The notes: generated from the letters alone by a model not told the origin. A stretch of 64,000 nucleotides of DNA from Inhella crocodyli (GCF_004004565.1 NZ_SACM01000001.1:62001-126000), one strand, 5' to 3'. Counted from the first letter of the stretch, positions 29,054-37,861 are shown. Program-made: numbers and translations.

Positions 29054-29620
29054 ATGAGCATCAAGAGCGACAAATGGATCCGCCGCATGGCGGAAGAGCA
29101 CGGGATGATCGAGCCCTACGAGCCCGGTCAGGTGCGCGAGATCGACGGCCGCCGCATCGTCAGCTACGGCACGAGCAGCTACGGCTACGACATCCGTTGC
29201 GCGCCCGAGTTCAAGGTGTTCACCAACGTGCACAGCACCGTGGTCGATCCGAAGAACTTCGACGAGAAGAGCTTCGTCAGCATCGATGCCGACGTGTGCA
29301 TCATCCCGCCCAACAGCTTCGCCTTGGCCCGCACGGTCGAGTACTTCCGCATTCCGCGCAACGTGCTGACCATCTGCCTGGGCAAGAGCACCTACGCCCG
29401 CTGCGGCATCATCGTCAATGTCACGCCCTTCGAGCCTGAATGGGAGGGCCACGTGACGCTGGAGTTCAGCAACACCACGCCACTGCCGGCCAAGATCTAC
29501 GCCGGCGAGGGCTGCGCGCAGGTGCTGTTTTTCGAGAGCGACGAGGTGTGCGAAACCAGCTATCGCGATCGCAAGGGCAAGTACCAAGGGCAGCGAGGCG
29601 TCACCCTCCCCAAAACCTGA
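29054..29620 (+). CDS. dcd: dCTP deaminase
   Basis: Deaminates dCTP to dUTP, feeding dTTP synthesis. The 188-residue protein has the family start [20 protein letters not shown], the trimer-forming [19 protein letters not shown] block, [20 protein letters not shown], and the active-site region [20 protein letters not shown]. It lies 53 bases downstream of rnhA on the same strand, and a small unknown gene follows 25 bases later. Confidence 0.97.
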   Translation: MSIKSDKWIRRMAEEHGMIEPYEPGQVREIDGRRIVSYGTSSYGYDIRCAPEFKVFTNVHSTVVDPKNFDEKSFVSIDADVCIIPPNSFALARTVEYFRIPRNVLTICLGKSTYARCGIIVNVTPFEPEWEGHVTLEFSNTTPLPAKIYAGEGCAQVLFFESDEVCETSYRDRKGKYQGQRGVTLPKT

Positions 29621-29645
29621 GCAAGGGCATCGGGCGCAGAACTGG

Positions 29646-30044
29646 GTGGTTTTCCCCCCGTTCCTCCGCCTCAAGTTCGGCGTGGACCTGGGCAGCATGG
29701 TGCCCATGGTCCACCTTCTGCCCTCCGCCCCCTATGCCCATGACGTCGCCGGGGCCGCGTGGTTCGACGAACGCCTGGATGGCCTGTTTGATGGCTTGGC
29801 CGGCCTCGGGGGATTGAGCACCGGTGCGCGCTTGGACGACTTGCAGCGTTTCGCGCGCCTGATGCAAACCCAAGGCCAGGGCGTCGAGGCTACGCGCATG
29901 CTTTACGACATGCCCTACGCCCGGGCGGCCTTGGACGAGGCCCTGCTCACCCCCTGCGCGCCATTGCAGCAAATGGCCCACCGCTTGAACGACCAGTACG
30001 AGCGTGCGGGGCAGTGGTTGGGCTTGGGCGTTTTCACGGCCTGA
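29646..30044 (+). CDS. Hypothetical protein, 132 residues
   Basis: An open frame that I do not recognise. It starts at GTG 29646 (or ATG 29697) and contains FLRLKFGVDLGSMVPMVHLL, followed by a helical, Leu/Ala/Asp-rich remainder with YDMPYARAALDEALL. No signal peptide, cysteine cluster or membrane helix is evident. It follows dcd by 25 bases on the same strand. Its TGA directly abuts the reversed stop of the HupE gene (bases 30042-30047 read TGATCA), so the two transcripts converge with no spacer. It is probably a real gene because it fills the space with normal codon use, but no function can be given. Confidence 0.55.
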   Translation: MVFPPFLRLKFGVDLGSMVPMVHLLPSAPYAHDVAGAAWFDERLDGLFDGLAGLGGLSTGARLDDLQRFARLMQTQGQGVEATRMLYDMPYARAALDEALLTPCAPLQQMAHRLNDQYERAGQWLGLGVFTA

Positions 30045-31193
30045 TCAGGCCAGGCGCTGCCACACCCAGGCCGTGCCCAGCGCGGCCGCCAGGGCCGACC
30101 CCAGGCCTTGCACCCATCGGACGTAGCCCGACCAGCGACGCAGGCGCCACAAGGCCGCCACAGCTACGGCCACCACGCCGAGTTGCGCGAATTCCAGTCC
30201 AAGGTTGAACTGCAGCAAGGCCCAGGCCAACTCCTGCGCGGGCAAGTCGAGTTCGCCCAAGGCGCCGGCGAAGCCAAAACCATGCACGAGACCGAAGCCC
30301 AGGGCCACGCCCCAGCGGGGCAGCCCCAACAACCGGTGCAAGAAGGGTCGCAGGTTGTCCAGCGCCGCCAGCACGATGGAGGCGGCAATCAAGGGCTCGA
30401 TCACCGCGCCGGGAAGGCGAATGCCGGCCAAGACCGCCAAGCCGAGCGTCACGCTGTGGGCCAGGGTGAAGGCCGTCACCCAGCCGACGATGGGGCGCAG
30501 GGTTTGCGTCCATTCGCCGGGCCCGGCGAGGGCGTTTGCGCCGACAAGGTGACGCCGGGGCAGGGCGGGGAGCAACAAGCAGAGCAGGAACAAGAGGTGG
30601 TCGTGGCCCGTGAGCAAGTGGTGGATGCCTTCTTGCCAAAAGGCGACGGGCGGAGCGGGCTCGGTGTTGGGCATTGGCGCACGCGACGGGCTGAGCAAGG
30701 TAGCTTGCCGCGCTTGGCCGGAACGTTCGGTGCGGAGCAGGGCGCGGTGGGTGGGGTCGACCTCGGCCAGCAGGTGATAACGCAGGGAAGCGTTGCCTGA
30801 CAAGGGACAGGCGGTGGTCAGCACGAGGCGGGTGTACAGGCCGTCACTGCGCTCTACCAGCGACAGGGGGCTGGGCTGCCAGTCGGCGGTGCAGTCGCTC
30901 AGACCGACGCCCTGCGACACCCAGCGTTGGAGGCGCGACTGTGCCTGGCGCAGTTCGCCCCAGGTCAGCAGCCCGTCGCCGTCGGCATCGAGGTCGAGCG
31001 CGGCGTCGAGGTCGCGCAGTGCGAGGTCGGCCTGCAGCCGGCTGTGGGTGGCGTCGCCGCTGAGCTGCAGGTAGGCCTGGCTGCCGGCGTGGGCCTGCGT
31101 GGGCGGCGGCCAAAGGAGCAACAGGGCCATGGCCCAGGCCAACAGGCCCAGGCGGCCAGCGGCAAGGGATTCAGAGCGCAGGCATGCGGGCAT
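30045..31193 (-). CDS. HupE/UreJ family membrane protein with EF-hand
   Basis: A 382-residue polytopic inner-membrane protein. After an N-terminal signal or anchor (about 14-36) comes a periplasmic-type domain. It contains a canonical 12-residue EF-hand loop, DADGDGLLTWGE (69-80), with acids at positions 1, 3, 5 and 12. The C-terminal half has about six to seven helices with the HupE/UreJ histidine motifs HHLLTGHDHLLFLL, AFTLAHSVTLGLA and FGLVHGFGFAGAL. Some family members carry nickel or cobalt; here the metal is unproven. The start at 31193 overlaps the TPR gene by 23 bases. It is the last gene of the DUF4331 operon. Confidence 0.82.
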   Translation of the reverse strand: MPACLRSESLAAGRLGLLAWAMALLLLWPPPTQAHAGSQAYLQLSGDATHSRLQADLALRDLDAALDLDADGDGLLTWGELRQAQSRLQRWVSQGVGLSDCTADWQPSPLSLVERSDGLYTRLVLTTACPLSGNASLRYHLLAEVDPTHRALLRTERSGQARQATLLSPSRAPMPNTEPAPPVAFWQEGIHHLLTGHDHLLFLLCLLLPALPRRHLVGANALAGPGEWTQTLRPIVGWVTAFTLAHSVTLGLAVLAGIRLPGAVIEPLIAASIVLAALDNLRPFLHRLLGLPRWGVALGFGLVHGFGFAGALGELDLPAQELAWALLQFNLGLEFAQLGVVAVAVAALWRLRRWSGYVRWVQGLGSALAAALGTAWVWQRLA

Positions 31194-32307
31194 CCCGGAT
31201 CTCCAGTCGAGCGGCGGTTTGCAGGGCATGGCGCAGTGCTTGCGGCTGCCCGGCGGCCTGGGCGGCACGGGCCCAAATCAAGAGGTCGATGGGCTCGCGC
31301 TGGGTCTGCGCATTGCGCTCCGCCAGGGCCAGCGCGCGGGCGGGGTCGCGCGTCAACCACCACCAGGCCTGTTCGCGACCGTGGGTCGGCGCCAGGCCCA
31401 GGACCTGGCGCTCGTCGGCCTGGGTCTGTCGGGCCTGGAGTTCGTTGCGCCAATCCGCAGTTCGGGGATGTGCCAGGCGTTCGCCCCAGTGGGTCAGGCG
31501 GACCAAGACGGCGTCGCTGAGGGCGAGGGGCAGCAGCAGGTCCAGGGCCTCGCGCAAGCGGGTCGTTTGCTCGGCCAGCAAATCGGCCAAGAGCACCCGG
31601 GTGTGGGGCTCGTCGTTCAGGCTCAGTGCTCGGCGCAGGCTCGCTTCGGCCGCGTGGACCTGACCGGCCCGCCACTGCTGCTCGCCCTTCGAGGCCCAGA
31701 GCCACGCTTGGGTGGGGGCATCCAGCCCTGGGGTGCCGATCAGGGTCTCCCAGCGCGCGAGGCCTTGGCTGGGCTGCCGGAGGCCCTGGTTTTCCAGGCG
31801 GCAGGCGCTGGCGTGGAAGCGGGCGCCGGACGCGGCCAGACCGTCGCAAGCGCGGTCGCTTTCGGCCAGGCGGCCTTGGGTCCGGTGGATGCTGGCCAGC
31901 AGCAGCCAGCCCTGAGGCGGCAGTGGGGGGCGGGTGGGGCTGGCTTTCAGGAGGGCGATGGCCTCGTCGAAACGGTGCAAGTGCTGGAGCAAGGTGGCGC
32001 GCAAGACCGCCACCTCGACGGGCGGGTCGTCGCCGAACGGGGCCAGGGCCGCCAGGGCTTGCCCGGCAGGGCGGGCATCGCCGAGGCGGCGCGCTTCATG
32101 CAGCCCGTGTTGGGCCAGGCGCAGCGCGGTGGCGCGGTCGAGGGGGTTCTGGCGCAGCTGCTGCCGCCATTGGCGGACGGTGGCCCGGGGCCCGGCATCG
32201 CCGTCCAGGCGCAGCAGCACCTGGGCGTCGTCGGTGGGGGTCACCGGCATGGCGTGCAAGAGCGTGGCCGTCAGCAGCCCGGCCAGTGGCAGCAGCAAGT
32301 GCTTCAC
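31171..32307 (-). CDS. TPR-repeat periplasmic protein
   Basis: A 378-residue protein with a signal peptide (1-19, LLTATLLHA) and helical repeats. The clearest are RFDEAIALLKASPTRPPLPP, followed by GWLLLASIHRTQGRLAESDR, and QAWLWASKGEQQWRAGQVHA followed by AEASLRRALSLNDEPHTRVL, which have tetratricopeptide spacing. It is a probable protein-protein interaction scaffold in the periplasm. It overlaps the small lipoprotein gene upstream by ATGA and the HupE gene downstream by 23 bases, so it is made with them. I do not recognise a specific named family. Confidence 0.78.
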   Translation of the reverse strand: MKHLLLPLAGLLTATLLHAMPVTPTDDAQVLLRLDGDAGPRATVRQWRQQLRQNPLDRATALRLAQHGLHEARRLGDARPAGQALAALAPFGDDPPVEVAVLRATLLQHLHRFDEAIALLKASPTRPPLPPQGWLLLASIHRTQGRLAESDRACDGLAASGARFHASACRLENQGLRQPSQGLARWETLIGTPGLDAPTQAWLWASKGEQQWRAGQVHAAEASLRRALSLNDEPHTRVLLADLLAEQTTRLREALDLLLPLALSDAVLVRLTHWGERLAHPRTADWRNELQARQTQADERQVLGLAPTHGREQAWWWLTRDPARALALAERNAQTQREPIDLLIWARAAQAAGQPQALRHALQTAARLEIRDARMPAL

Positions 32308-32573
32308 TCGACAGGCTCCTCGGTGTCGCTGGTGGCCAGTTGGGCGTCGCCCAAGGCCAGGGGCTCGGCACTGTCGTTGTCCATCGCGCTGGCCGTGGCC
32401 ACGAAGGCGGTGGCACCGGCACTGCTGACGGTCGCGCTGGTGCGCACGTCGGTGCCGGCGATCAGTGGATCGGGGTCGACCGGGGGGGCCATTTCGGCCT
32501 CGCGACCGCCGCCGCAGGCGCTCAGGGCGCAGGCCAGCGCCAGGGGCGCCGCACGCAAACGAAGGGGGCTCAT
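32304..32573 (-). CDS. Small lipoprotein, function unknown
   Basis: An 89-residue protein opening MSPLRLRAAPLALACALSAC with a lipobox (LSAC) that makes the cysteine at 20 the lipid anchor. The remainder is acidic and rich in Ser, Thr and Ala, with no fold that I recognise. It starts 11 bases after the DUF4331 gene and overlaps the TPR gene by ATGA. Being in the middle of the operon, it is probably an accessory of the DUF4331/HupE system. A longer start at 32588 is less likely because it spoils the signal peptide. Confidence 0.7.
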   Translation of the reverse strand: MSPLRLRAAPLALACALSACGGGREAEMAPPVDPDPLIAGTDVRTSATVSSAGATAFVATASAMDNDSAEPLALGDAQLATSDTEEPVE

Positions 32574-32584
32574 GGCATCGCTCC

Positions 32585-34162
32585 TCACAGGTTCTTCGCG
32601 CCAGGCAGCGGCGTGTTCAGGTAAGGGAAGGCGCCGCGGTAATCGCTGGCGCGGGTGCGGCTGCCATCGACGAAGGGCACACTGCCATCAGGGGCGTCGG
32701 CCGGTTTGCAGCCGACCTTCAACGCGTCGGCGTCGCCCGTGAGCACGCACAGGGCGCCCATGGCCACCCGCAGAGAGACGTCCACGACGTCGTCGCCCGG
32801 GCGGCGGCCGTTGGGGAAGCCGGCCAGGTCGCCTGCGGCCACGCCGAGCGGGTGCTGCGCGGCGATGGGGGTGGGTGCGGTGCTGGTGTTCAGGCGCAGC
32901 ATTTCGGCCAGGGGACCGCCTTGGCCCAGGCCGGTGATGTTGCTTGGGCGGTTGATGCCCGGCAGGCCGGTGAGGAAGGCGGTGAGCAGGTCGGTGCGGG
33001 GGTAGTTCGTGGGCGCCTTGGCGCCGAACAGCACCTCGATCAGCGTGGGCAGGGTCGGATGGGTCACGTAGTCGGCGAACTTGCTGGCGTCGTCCTTGGG
33101 CTTGGCGCCATTGAACTTGTCCTTGTCCTTCAGGCCGATGACCACCTCGTTGACCAGGGGCATGCCCAAGCGAGACACCTGGGTCCAGGCGCCGCCGGTC
33201 TTTTCGCTGGCTTGCAGGCCGCTGGCGGGCTTGCCCGAAAGCAGGCGCGCTTGGCGCAGGCTGGCCGTGGTCCAGGCGCCGATGACGGGCTCGCCGGTGC
33301 GGGTGACGCAGCTCGCGGGCAGCTCCAGTGCCAGCGTGGTGACGTTCTTGTCGGCGATGGTGCCGGCGCCGAAGGCGGCGGCGTTGGCCTCGTTGGTGAT
33401 CACGGCACCTGGCGCGTTGACCAGGTCGAAGATGGTGCCCAGCGTGACCGGGAACGGGTCTTGTCGCTGGCCGACGAAGACCTTGCTCGGCGCGCTGCAG
33501 CCGGGGATGTTGACGCTGTAGACGTGGCGGCCGGCGTAGGCCTCGTAAGCCATGGCATTGCCCAGGGTCTTTTCGCCGATGTAGTCGATCGGCTTGTCAA
33601 AGCGGCTGCTGCCGCCGTTGGCATTGGTCAGCAGCTGGCGGGTGCCCATGCGGCGATCGCCGCGCACCAGGGTGACCTCGAAGCTTTCGCGGTAGCTCAG
33701 GGGGTCGTTGGCCGCGCCCGTGACCGGACCGGCCTGGCGCAGCGGGATGGCCACCGACTTCTGGTTGCCTTGGGGGCCGATGTTGAGCGCGACGCCGTTG
33801 CCGTTGTTGGCCAGGGTGTTCTGGAAGCGGAACTGGAAGGTCAAGTCCTCGACGCCGTCGCCGTTGTTGTCGATGTGGATTTCGTACAGCGCGTTGGGGT
33901 CGAGGCTGAAGTAGTTCGGGCCGCCATAGGCGTCCTGCAGCGGCAGGTAGTTGGCGATGAAGGTGACGTGGCCCGTGCGGCCGGCCTCGTAGCTGTTGAA
34001 GGCGTAAAAGTCGGCGCCATCGACCTTGGGCTGCGTGGTGATGAACGGGGCCTCGCGGTGCGAGGAGGCCTGGCTGGGCAAGGCCATCGCCGTGCATCCC
34101 AGGGCCAGCAAGGCCAGGGCAACGGGGCGAACGGGAAGGCGGGGGCGACGTGCACGTGACAT
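32585..34162 (-). CDS. DUF4331 family exported protein
   Basis: A 525-residue secreted protein. A long signal peptide (1-32, ending SQAS) precedes SSHREAPFITTQPKVDGADF, the hallmark opening of DUF4331. It continues YAFNSYEAGRTGHVTFIANY and has the Asp/Asn-rich IDNNGDGVEDLTFQFRF, a calcium-binding-like loop. The function of the family is not established. It heads a tight four-gene unit (DUF4331, lipoprotein, TPR, HupE) and lies downstream of an ECF sigma/anti-sigma pair on the same strand, which may control it. The ATG at 34162 was chosen because the signal peptide begins there. Confidence 0.88.
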   Translation of the reverse strand: MSRARRPRLPVRPVALALLALGCTAMALPSQASSHREAPFITTQPKVDGADFYAFNSYEAGRTGHVTFIANYLPLQDAYGGPNYFSLDPNALYEIHIDNNGDGVEDLTFQFRFQNTLANNGNGVALNIGPQGNQKSVAIPLRQAGPVTGAANDPLSYRESFEVTLVRGDRRMGTRQLLTNANGGSSRFDKPIDYIGEKTLGNAMAYEAYAGRHVYSVNIPGCSAPSKVFVGQRQDPFPVTLGTIFDLVNAPGAVITNEANAAAFGAGTIADKNVTTLALELPASCVTRTGEPVIGAWTTASLRQARLLSGKPASGLQASEKTGGAWTQVSRLGMPLVNEVVIGLKDKDKFNGAKPKDDASKFADYVTHPTLPTLIEVLFGAKAPTNYPRTDLLTAFLTGLPGINRPSNITGLGQGGPLAEMLRLNTSTAPTPIAAQHPLGVAAGDLAGFPNGRRPGDDVVDVSLRVAMGALCVLTGDADALKVGCKPADAPDGSVPFVDGSRTRASDYRGAFPYLNTPLPGAKNL

Positions 34163-34202
34163 GGGGTTCTCCTGAGCGAGGCCGAAGCGGGCCACGACTC
34201 AG

Positions 34203-34232
34203 GTACGCCGCAGCAGAAGCCCCAGATGTCAA
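34203..34232 (-). promoter_or_regulatory. Possible promoter of the DUF4331 operon
   Basis: On the minus strand TTGACA (34232-34227) is followed 18 bases later by GCGTAC (34208-34203), about 40 bases before the DUF4331 start. The -35 is a perfect hexamer but the -10 is GC-rich and unlike TATAAT, so it could be an ECF-type promoter. This is a tentative reading. Confidence 0.25.
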
Positions 34233-34307
34233 CGGATGTGAAAACCATCCCCGAGGAAGTCTGTGCATCCGGTGGGCGGGGCGGGGCGTAGCGGCCCAGA
34301 AGCAACG

Positions 34308-34340
34308 ACGCCCCGTTGCCCTGGCGGGCCAACGGGGCGT
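34308..34340 (-). terminator. Hairpin terminator after the anti-sigma gene
   Basis: Perfect 11-bp arms ACGCCCCGTTG (34308-34318) and CAACGGGGCGT (34330-34340) with an 11-nt loop, starting 19 bases after the anti-sigma stop. The following run on the minus strand is only moderately T-rich (CGTTGCTTCTGG). It separates the sigma/anti-sigma transcript from the DUF4331 operon. Confidence 0.6.
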
Positions 34341-34358
34341 GCGTCGGGCGCGGTCGGG

Positions 34359-35180
34359 TCAGACGCCGAGCACCGCGCCCTTGAACAAGACCGGCCCGGT
34401 GGGACCGCGTTCGCTGGGCACGCCGCCCAGGGGCTCCAAGCTCACGGCCAGCACGCGCTGGTCGTTCACGTCGGTTTGGGCCGCTGCCAGCTGTGCCCGC
34501 GTCTGGCGCCCCAGAACCCCCAAGCTCTTGGGGGCTTGGCCCGGCGCGAGGGTCCAGAGTTGCAGCGACTTCTCGTCGGCTTCTTGGTAAGTGCCCACGC
34601 GCTTGACCTGCAGTTGCTGGCGCTGCGGGTCGAAGGTGACCAGCAAGGCCGCGCCGGAGCGTTCGTCGCTGAGCACAGCCACCTGGCCCACGCGGTGGAT
34701 GTTGGCCAACTCCGCCTGCGCCTGCTGGGCGGCTTGCGCCTGTCCGACGAGTTGCTGGCGCAGTTGCCCCAGGTCGCCTTGCCAGCGCCGCTCTTGCAGC
34801 TGCCCCCAACCCACGGCAGCGACCAAGGCCAGGCCCAGCCCGGCACTGACCCAGCCCCAGCCCAGCGCCCGCGCGCCGCCGCGCGCACCGGGCCGCGGCG
34901 CGTTGGGCCGTGGGGCCGTGGCCGACACGGCCCCTCCGCGGCGCAGGGCCAGGTCGGCCCGCAACACCGCTTCGATGCGCGGCCACAGCGCGGCCGGCGG
35001 CGCCACCTCGGGGACCAATTCGGTCAAGCCCGCCAAATGGTGCTGCCACCGCAGCACGGCCTCGCGCACCTCGGGGTGCTGGCGGGCCAGGGTTTCGAGC
35101 CGGCGGCGGGCACCGCCCTGCAGCGTGCCCAGCACGTAGGCGGCGGCGATCAGTTCGAGGCGTTCTCCTTGCAGCTTCAT
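34359..35180 (-). CDS. RskA-like anti-sigma factor
   Basis: A 273-residue single-pass membrane protein. The N-terminal cytoplasmic part (1-100) has the anti-sigma pattern AAAYVLGTLQGGARRRLETL without a zinc HxxxCxxC. One transmembrane helix lies at about 106-126, followed by a coiled segment and an RskA-type periplasmic domain ending in LAVSLEPLGGVPSERGPTGP. It overlaps the ECF sigma gene by ATGA, the normal sigma-first arrangement, so it is presumed to hold that sigma at the membrane until an envelope signal releases it. The signal is unknown. Confidence 0.88.
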   Translation of the reverse strand: MKLQGERLELIAAAYVLGTLQGGARRRLETLARQHPEVREAVLRWQHHLAGLTELVPEVAPPAALWPRIEAVLRADLALRRGGAVSATAPRPNAPRPGARGGARALGWGWVSAGLGLALVAAVGWGQLQERRWQGDLGQLRQQLVGQAQAAQQAQAELANIHRVGQVAVLSDERSGAALLVTFDPQRQQLQVKRVGTYQEADEKSLQLWTLAPGQAPKSLGVLGRQTRAQLAAAQTDVNDQRVLAVSLEPLGGVPSERGPTGPVLFKGAVLGV

Positions 35181-35788
35181 GCCAGGCCTCCTGCAAAGGC
35201 GCTGAGGCAGCCGCGCAACTGCAGCAGCCCACGGCGCACCCAGCTCTTGACCGTGCCCAAGGGGACGCTGAGCTGGGCGGCCAGTTCGCTGTGGCTCAGG
35301 TCGCGAAGGTAGGCCAGGGCCACGGCGTCGCGTTGCTTGGCCTCGAGCTTGCTTAGGCAATGGTGGAGGGTGCGCGACAGCTGGCTGGCCTGCAGGCGCT
35401 CGTCGGGTCCGGCCTCGGGGTCCACCAAGCGGGCCGCCAAGGGCTCTTGCTCGCCGTCGCCGTCGTCGTCCAGGGACACGGCATCGGCCCGCGCCGACTG
35501 CCGGCGTCGCCGCAGGTCCAGCGCACGGCTGCGCACGATCATGCCCAGCCAGGCCATGGGAGGCGACAAGCTGGCGCGGTAGTCGCCCGCGTTGCGCCAG
35601 ACCTGCAAAAAGGCCTCTTGCAGCGCGTCTTGCGCCAAATCACGGTGCTGCAGCACCTGCAAGGCCAGGCCGTACAGCCGGGGCGCGGCCGCGTCGTAGA
35701 GCTGGCGCAAGGCGTCGGCATCGCCGGCGGCCACGCGGTCCAAGACCAGGACCAGCTCGTTGTGGGAATCGGATGAAATGGGGTTCAT
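35177..35788 (-). CDS. ECF-family RNA polymerase sigma factor (SigK-like)
   Basis: A 203-residue sigma factor with regions 2 and 4 only. Region 2 is DALRQLYDAAAPRLYGLALQ, continued by the HRDLAQDALQEAFLQVWRNA block. Region 4 has LSHSELAAQLSVPLGTVKSW, a helix-turn-helix that would read the -35. An acidic linker (DDDGDGEQEPLA) joins them. Its gene is coupled to the RskA-like anti-sigma and precedes the DUF4331 operon, its most likely target. ATG 35788 (MNPISSDSHNE) is preferred over 35797. Confidence 0.92.
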   Translation of the reverse strand: MNPISSDSHNELVLVLDRVAAGDADALRQLYDAAAPRLYGLALQVLQHRDLAQDALQEAFLQVWRNAGDYRASLSPPMAWLGMIVRSRALDLRRRRQSARADAVSLDDDGDGEQEPLAARLVDPEAGPDERLQASQLSRTLHHCLSKLEAKQRDAVALAYLRDLSHSELAAQLSVPLGTVKSWVRRGLLQLRGCLSAFAGGLA

Positions 35789-35836
35789 GGCTGGCATACG
35801 ACCGCCGGACGGGTTTGGATGCAGGGGCGCGCCGAT

Positions 35837-37738
35837 TCAGGGGGCCAAGGTGTAGCGCGTGAGCAATTGTTGTCCGCGCACGTCTTCGGCCACCAGCCAA
35901 ATCTCATGCCCCGTGGGCGTGCCGTTGCTGGCGCTCACCCCGGGCAGGCGCACCTCGGTTTGGTCGTCGATCACGAGGAAGAAGGTGTCGGCCCGGTTGG
36001 CGTACCGGATGACGATGCGCAACTCGATCAAGCGCAAGTCGGGCTGGGCGGCCACCCAGGGGCCCCATTTCAGGCTCAGGCCGTTGGCCAGGCCGGCCAC
36101 GGTGAGTGGGGCGCTGGTGCTGGGGCCGTCCAGGCTGGGGTGGCGGGCCGCGGCGGGCAGCAGCACGGTGGCGGGCAAGAACGCCCGGCGCGATTCGCTG
36201 ACCGTGCCGCGCAGGTAGCTCAAGGTGTAGCGGGCACCGCGCTGGGCGTCCACGCCCGTCAGCCAACTGGTGGTGGTGGCCTGCAGGAATTGGTCCAGCA
36301 GGCCGCCGGTGGACAAAGTGCTCGTCGCCCCTGGGGTCGACAGGCACATGAGCGGGCGCAGGCAGGTGGCCAGGGGCACGGCGAAGCCCGAAGGGGCTTG
36401 GGCGGTGGTTTGCGTCAGGCCGCTGTCGGGCACCTCGATGGCCACGCCGGCGCTGGGGTTGGGCAGGCTGGTTTCGCTGCGCCCCTGGGCGTCCAGGCGC
36501 AGCAGGCTGCTCGGGCGCAAGGCCAGGGCCACGTACTTGCCGTTGCCGATGAGCTTCCAGCGCTTTTGTGTCGTGTTGTAGGTGACGGCGTTGAGCAGCC
36601 GGGCCTTCACGGCGCCGTTGCGGTCGGTCAGGGCGCCGGCCACCAGCACGCGAAGGCAATCGCCGGTCTTGGCCACGTCGTCGGCGCAGCCCGTCACCTG
36701 CAGCGGCCCCAGTTGGAGGCCGGCGGCCCCCCAGGCGGCGAACTGGGCGGCCAAGGCGTCGCTGTCGACCCCGTCGTGGCGCTCGTAGCCGTACAGCACC
36801 GCGTTGGTGTCGGTCACGGTGGAGCCGGTGCGCAGCGCCTTGTAGTCGTCGGCCGGTGCCGCGCGGGCCAGCATGGGGTTGACCGTGGTGGCCACGCCGT
36901 CGATCAGGCTGGCGTTGGTCAGCACCGTGGCCGCGCCGCTGGTCACCTTGAGCGTGCTGGTGATGGCATTGGCGGGCACGGCCCCCGTCGTTTTCAGCAG
37001 TTCGGCGCGCGCCGTGGCCAGGTCGATTTCCACCTCGGCCGCCGGCGAGGCCAAGAACTTGCTCGACAGTTGCAGCTTCGGGCTGCTGTTGCCGTCCAAG
37101 CCCACCCGCAAGGCCTCGAGCAGCAGGTCGGCAGGGCTCTTGGCCGTGGCGAAGCCGCTGTTGCTGAGGAGGTCCAGGGCCGTGGCCGTGATCTTCAAGT
37201 CGCCCAGCGAGGTCTTGATCACGGTTTTCAAGAAGTCGGAGGCCGCGGTGCTCAGCGCCGTGGTGGCCGTGGGCAAAGCACTGTCGGCGGGCTTGAGGAA
37301 GGCGGCGTGGGGGTCGGCGCCCAGCACCAAGGCGGCATGGGCCTGGGTGAGCGGGGTGATGTGCGCGGTGGTGCTGGCGCTCAGTTCGGTCAGCACGGTG
37401 TGCAGCATCACCCACTGGCCGGCGGCATCGCGGCCCCGCGCCTGCAGCAACAGCGGCAGGGTGGGCGTGGCGGTGTTGAGGGTCAGCGAATAGCTGCCGT
37501 CCGTCGGGTGGGCGGTGGCGCTGCCCACGGCCGTGCCCTTGGCGTCCACCACCGCCACCAGCGCCCCCCCCAGCGGGGCGCCCACCGAGGCCACGCCACG
37601 CAGCACGGCCGCGCTGGGCGCCGGCGTGGACGCGCCAGGGCTTGTCGTCGCGGCCCCGCCGCCTCCGCCCCCCCCGCATGCGGCGAGCAAGGCCGAAGCG
37701 GCAAGGGCGAGAAGCCAGGAAAGGGCGGTCGGGCGCAT
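35837..37738 (-). CDS. Large lipoprotein, function unknown
   Basis: A 633-residue lipoprotein: MRPTALSWLLALAASALLAA is followed by the lipidated cysteine (21) and a glycine run. Residues about 45-110 (LRGVASVGAPLGGALVAVVD onwards) resemble a carboxypeptidase-regulatory/SD-repeat beta sandwich found in many surface lipoproteins. The remainder has the Ser/Thr/Ala-rich composition of cell-surface proteins and no catalytic motif that I recognise. It lies 48 bases upstream of the ECF sigma gene on the same strand with no hairpin between, so the sigma pair may be co-transcribed with it. Function unknown. Confidence 0.75.
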   Translation of the reverse strand: MRPTALSWLLALAASALLAACGGGGGGGAATTSPGASTPAPSAAVLRGVASVGAPLGGALVAVVDAKGTAVGSATAHPTDGSYSLTLNTATPTLPLLLQARGRDAAGQWVMLHTVLTELSASTTAHITPLTQAHAALVLGADPHAAFLKPADSALPTATTALSTAASDFLKTVIKTSLGDLKITATALDLLSNSGFATAKSPADLLLEALRVGLDGNSSPKLQLSSKFLASPAAEVEIDLATARAELLKTTGAVPANAITSTLKVTSGAATVLTNASLIDGVATTVNPMLARAAPADDYKALRTGSTVTDTNAVLYGYERHDGVDSDALAAQFAAWGAAGLQLGPLQVTGCADDVAKTGDCLRVLVAGALTDRNGAVKARLLNAVTYNTTQKRWKLIGNGKYVALALRPSSLLRLDAQGRSETSLPNPSAGVAIEVPDSGLTQTTAQAPSGFAVPLATCLRPLMCLSTPGATSTLSTGGLLDQFLQATTTSWLTGVDAQRGARYTLSYLRGTVSESRRAFLPATVLLPAAARHPSLDGPSTSAPLTVAGLANGLSLKWGPWVAAQPDLRLIELRIVIRYANRADTFFLVIDDQTEVRLPGVSASNGTPTGHEIWLVAEDVRGQQLLTRYTLAP

Positions 37739-37861
37739 GGCGGCGTGGGGGTCGAAAGGGTGCCCCGATTCTCAAAGCCATGCCCGCGCGCCCCGCCGAG
37801 AAATGGGCGGTCCTGGCCCTGCATTTCCGCCGCCCACGGGGCGGCCACCGATACTGCCGCC

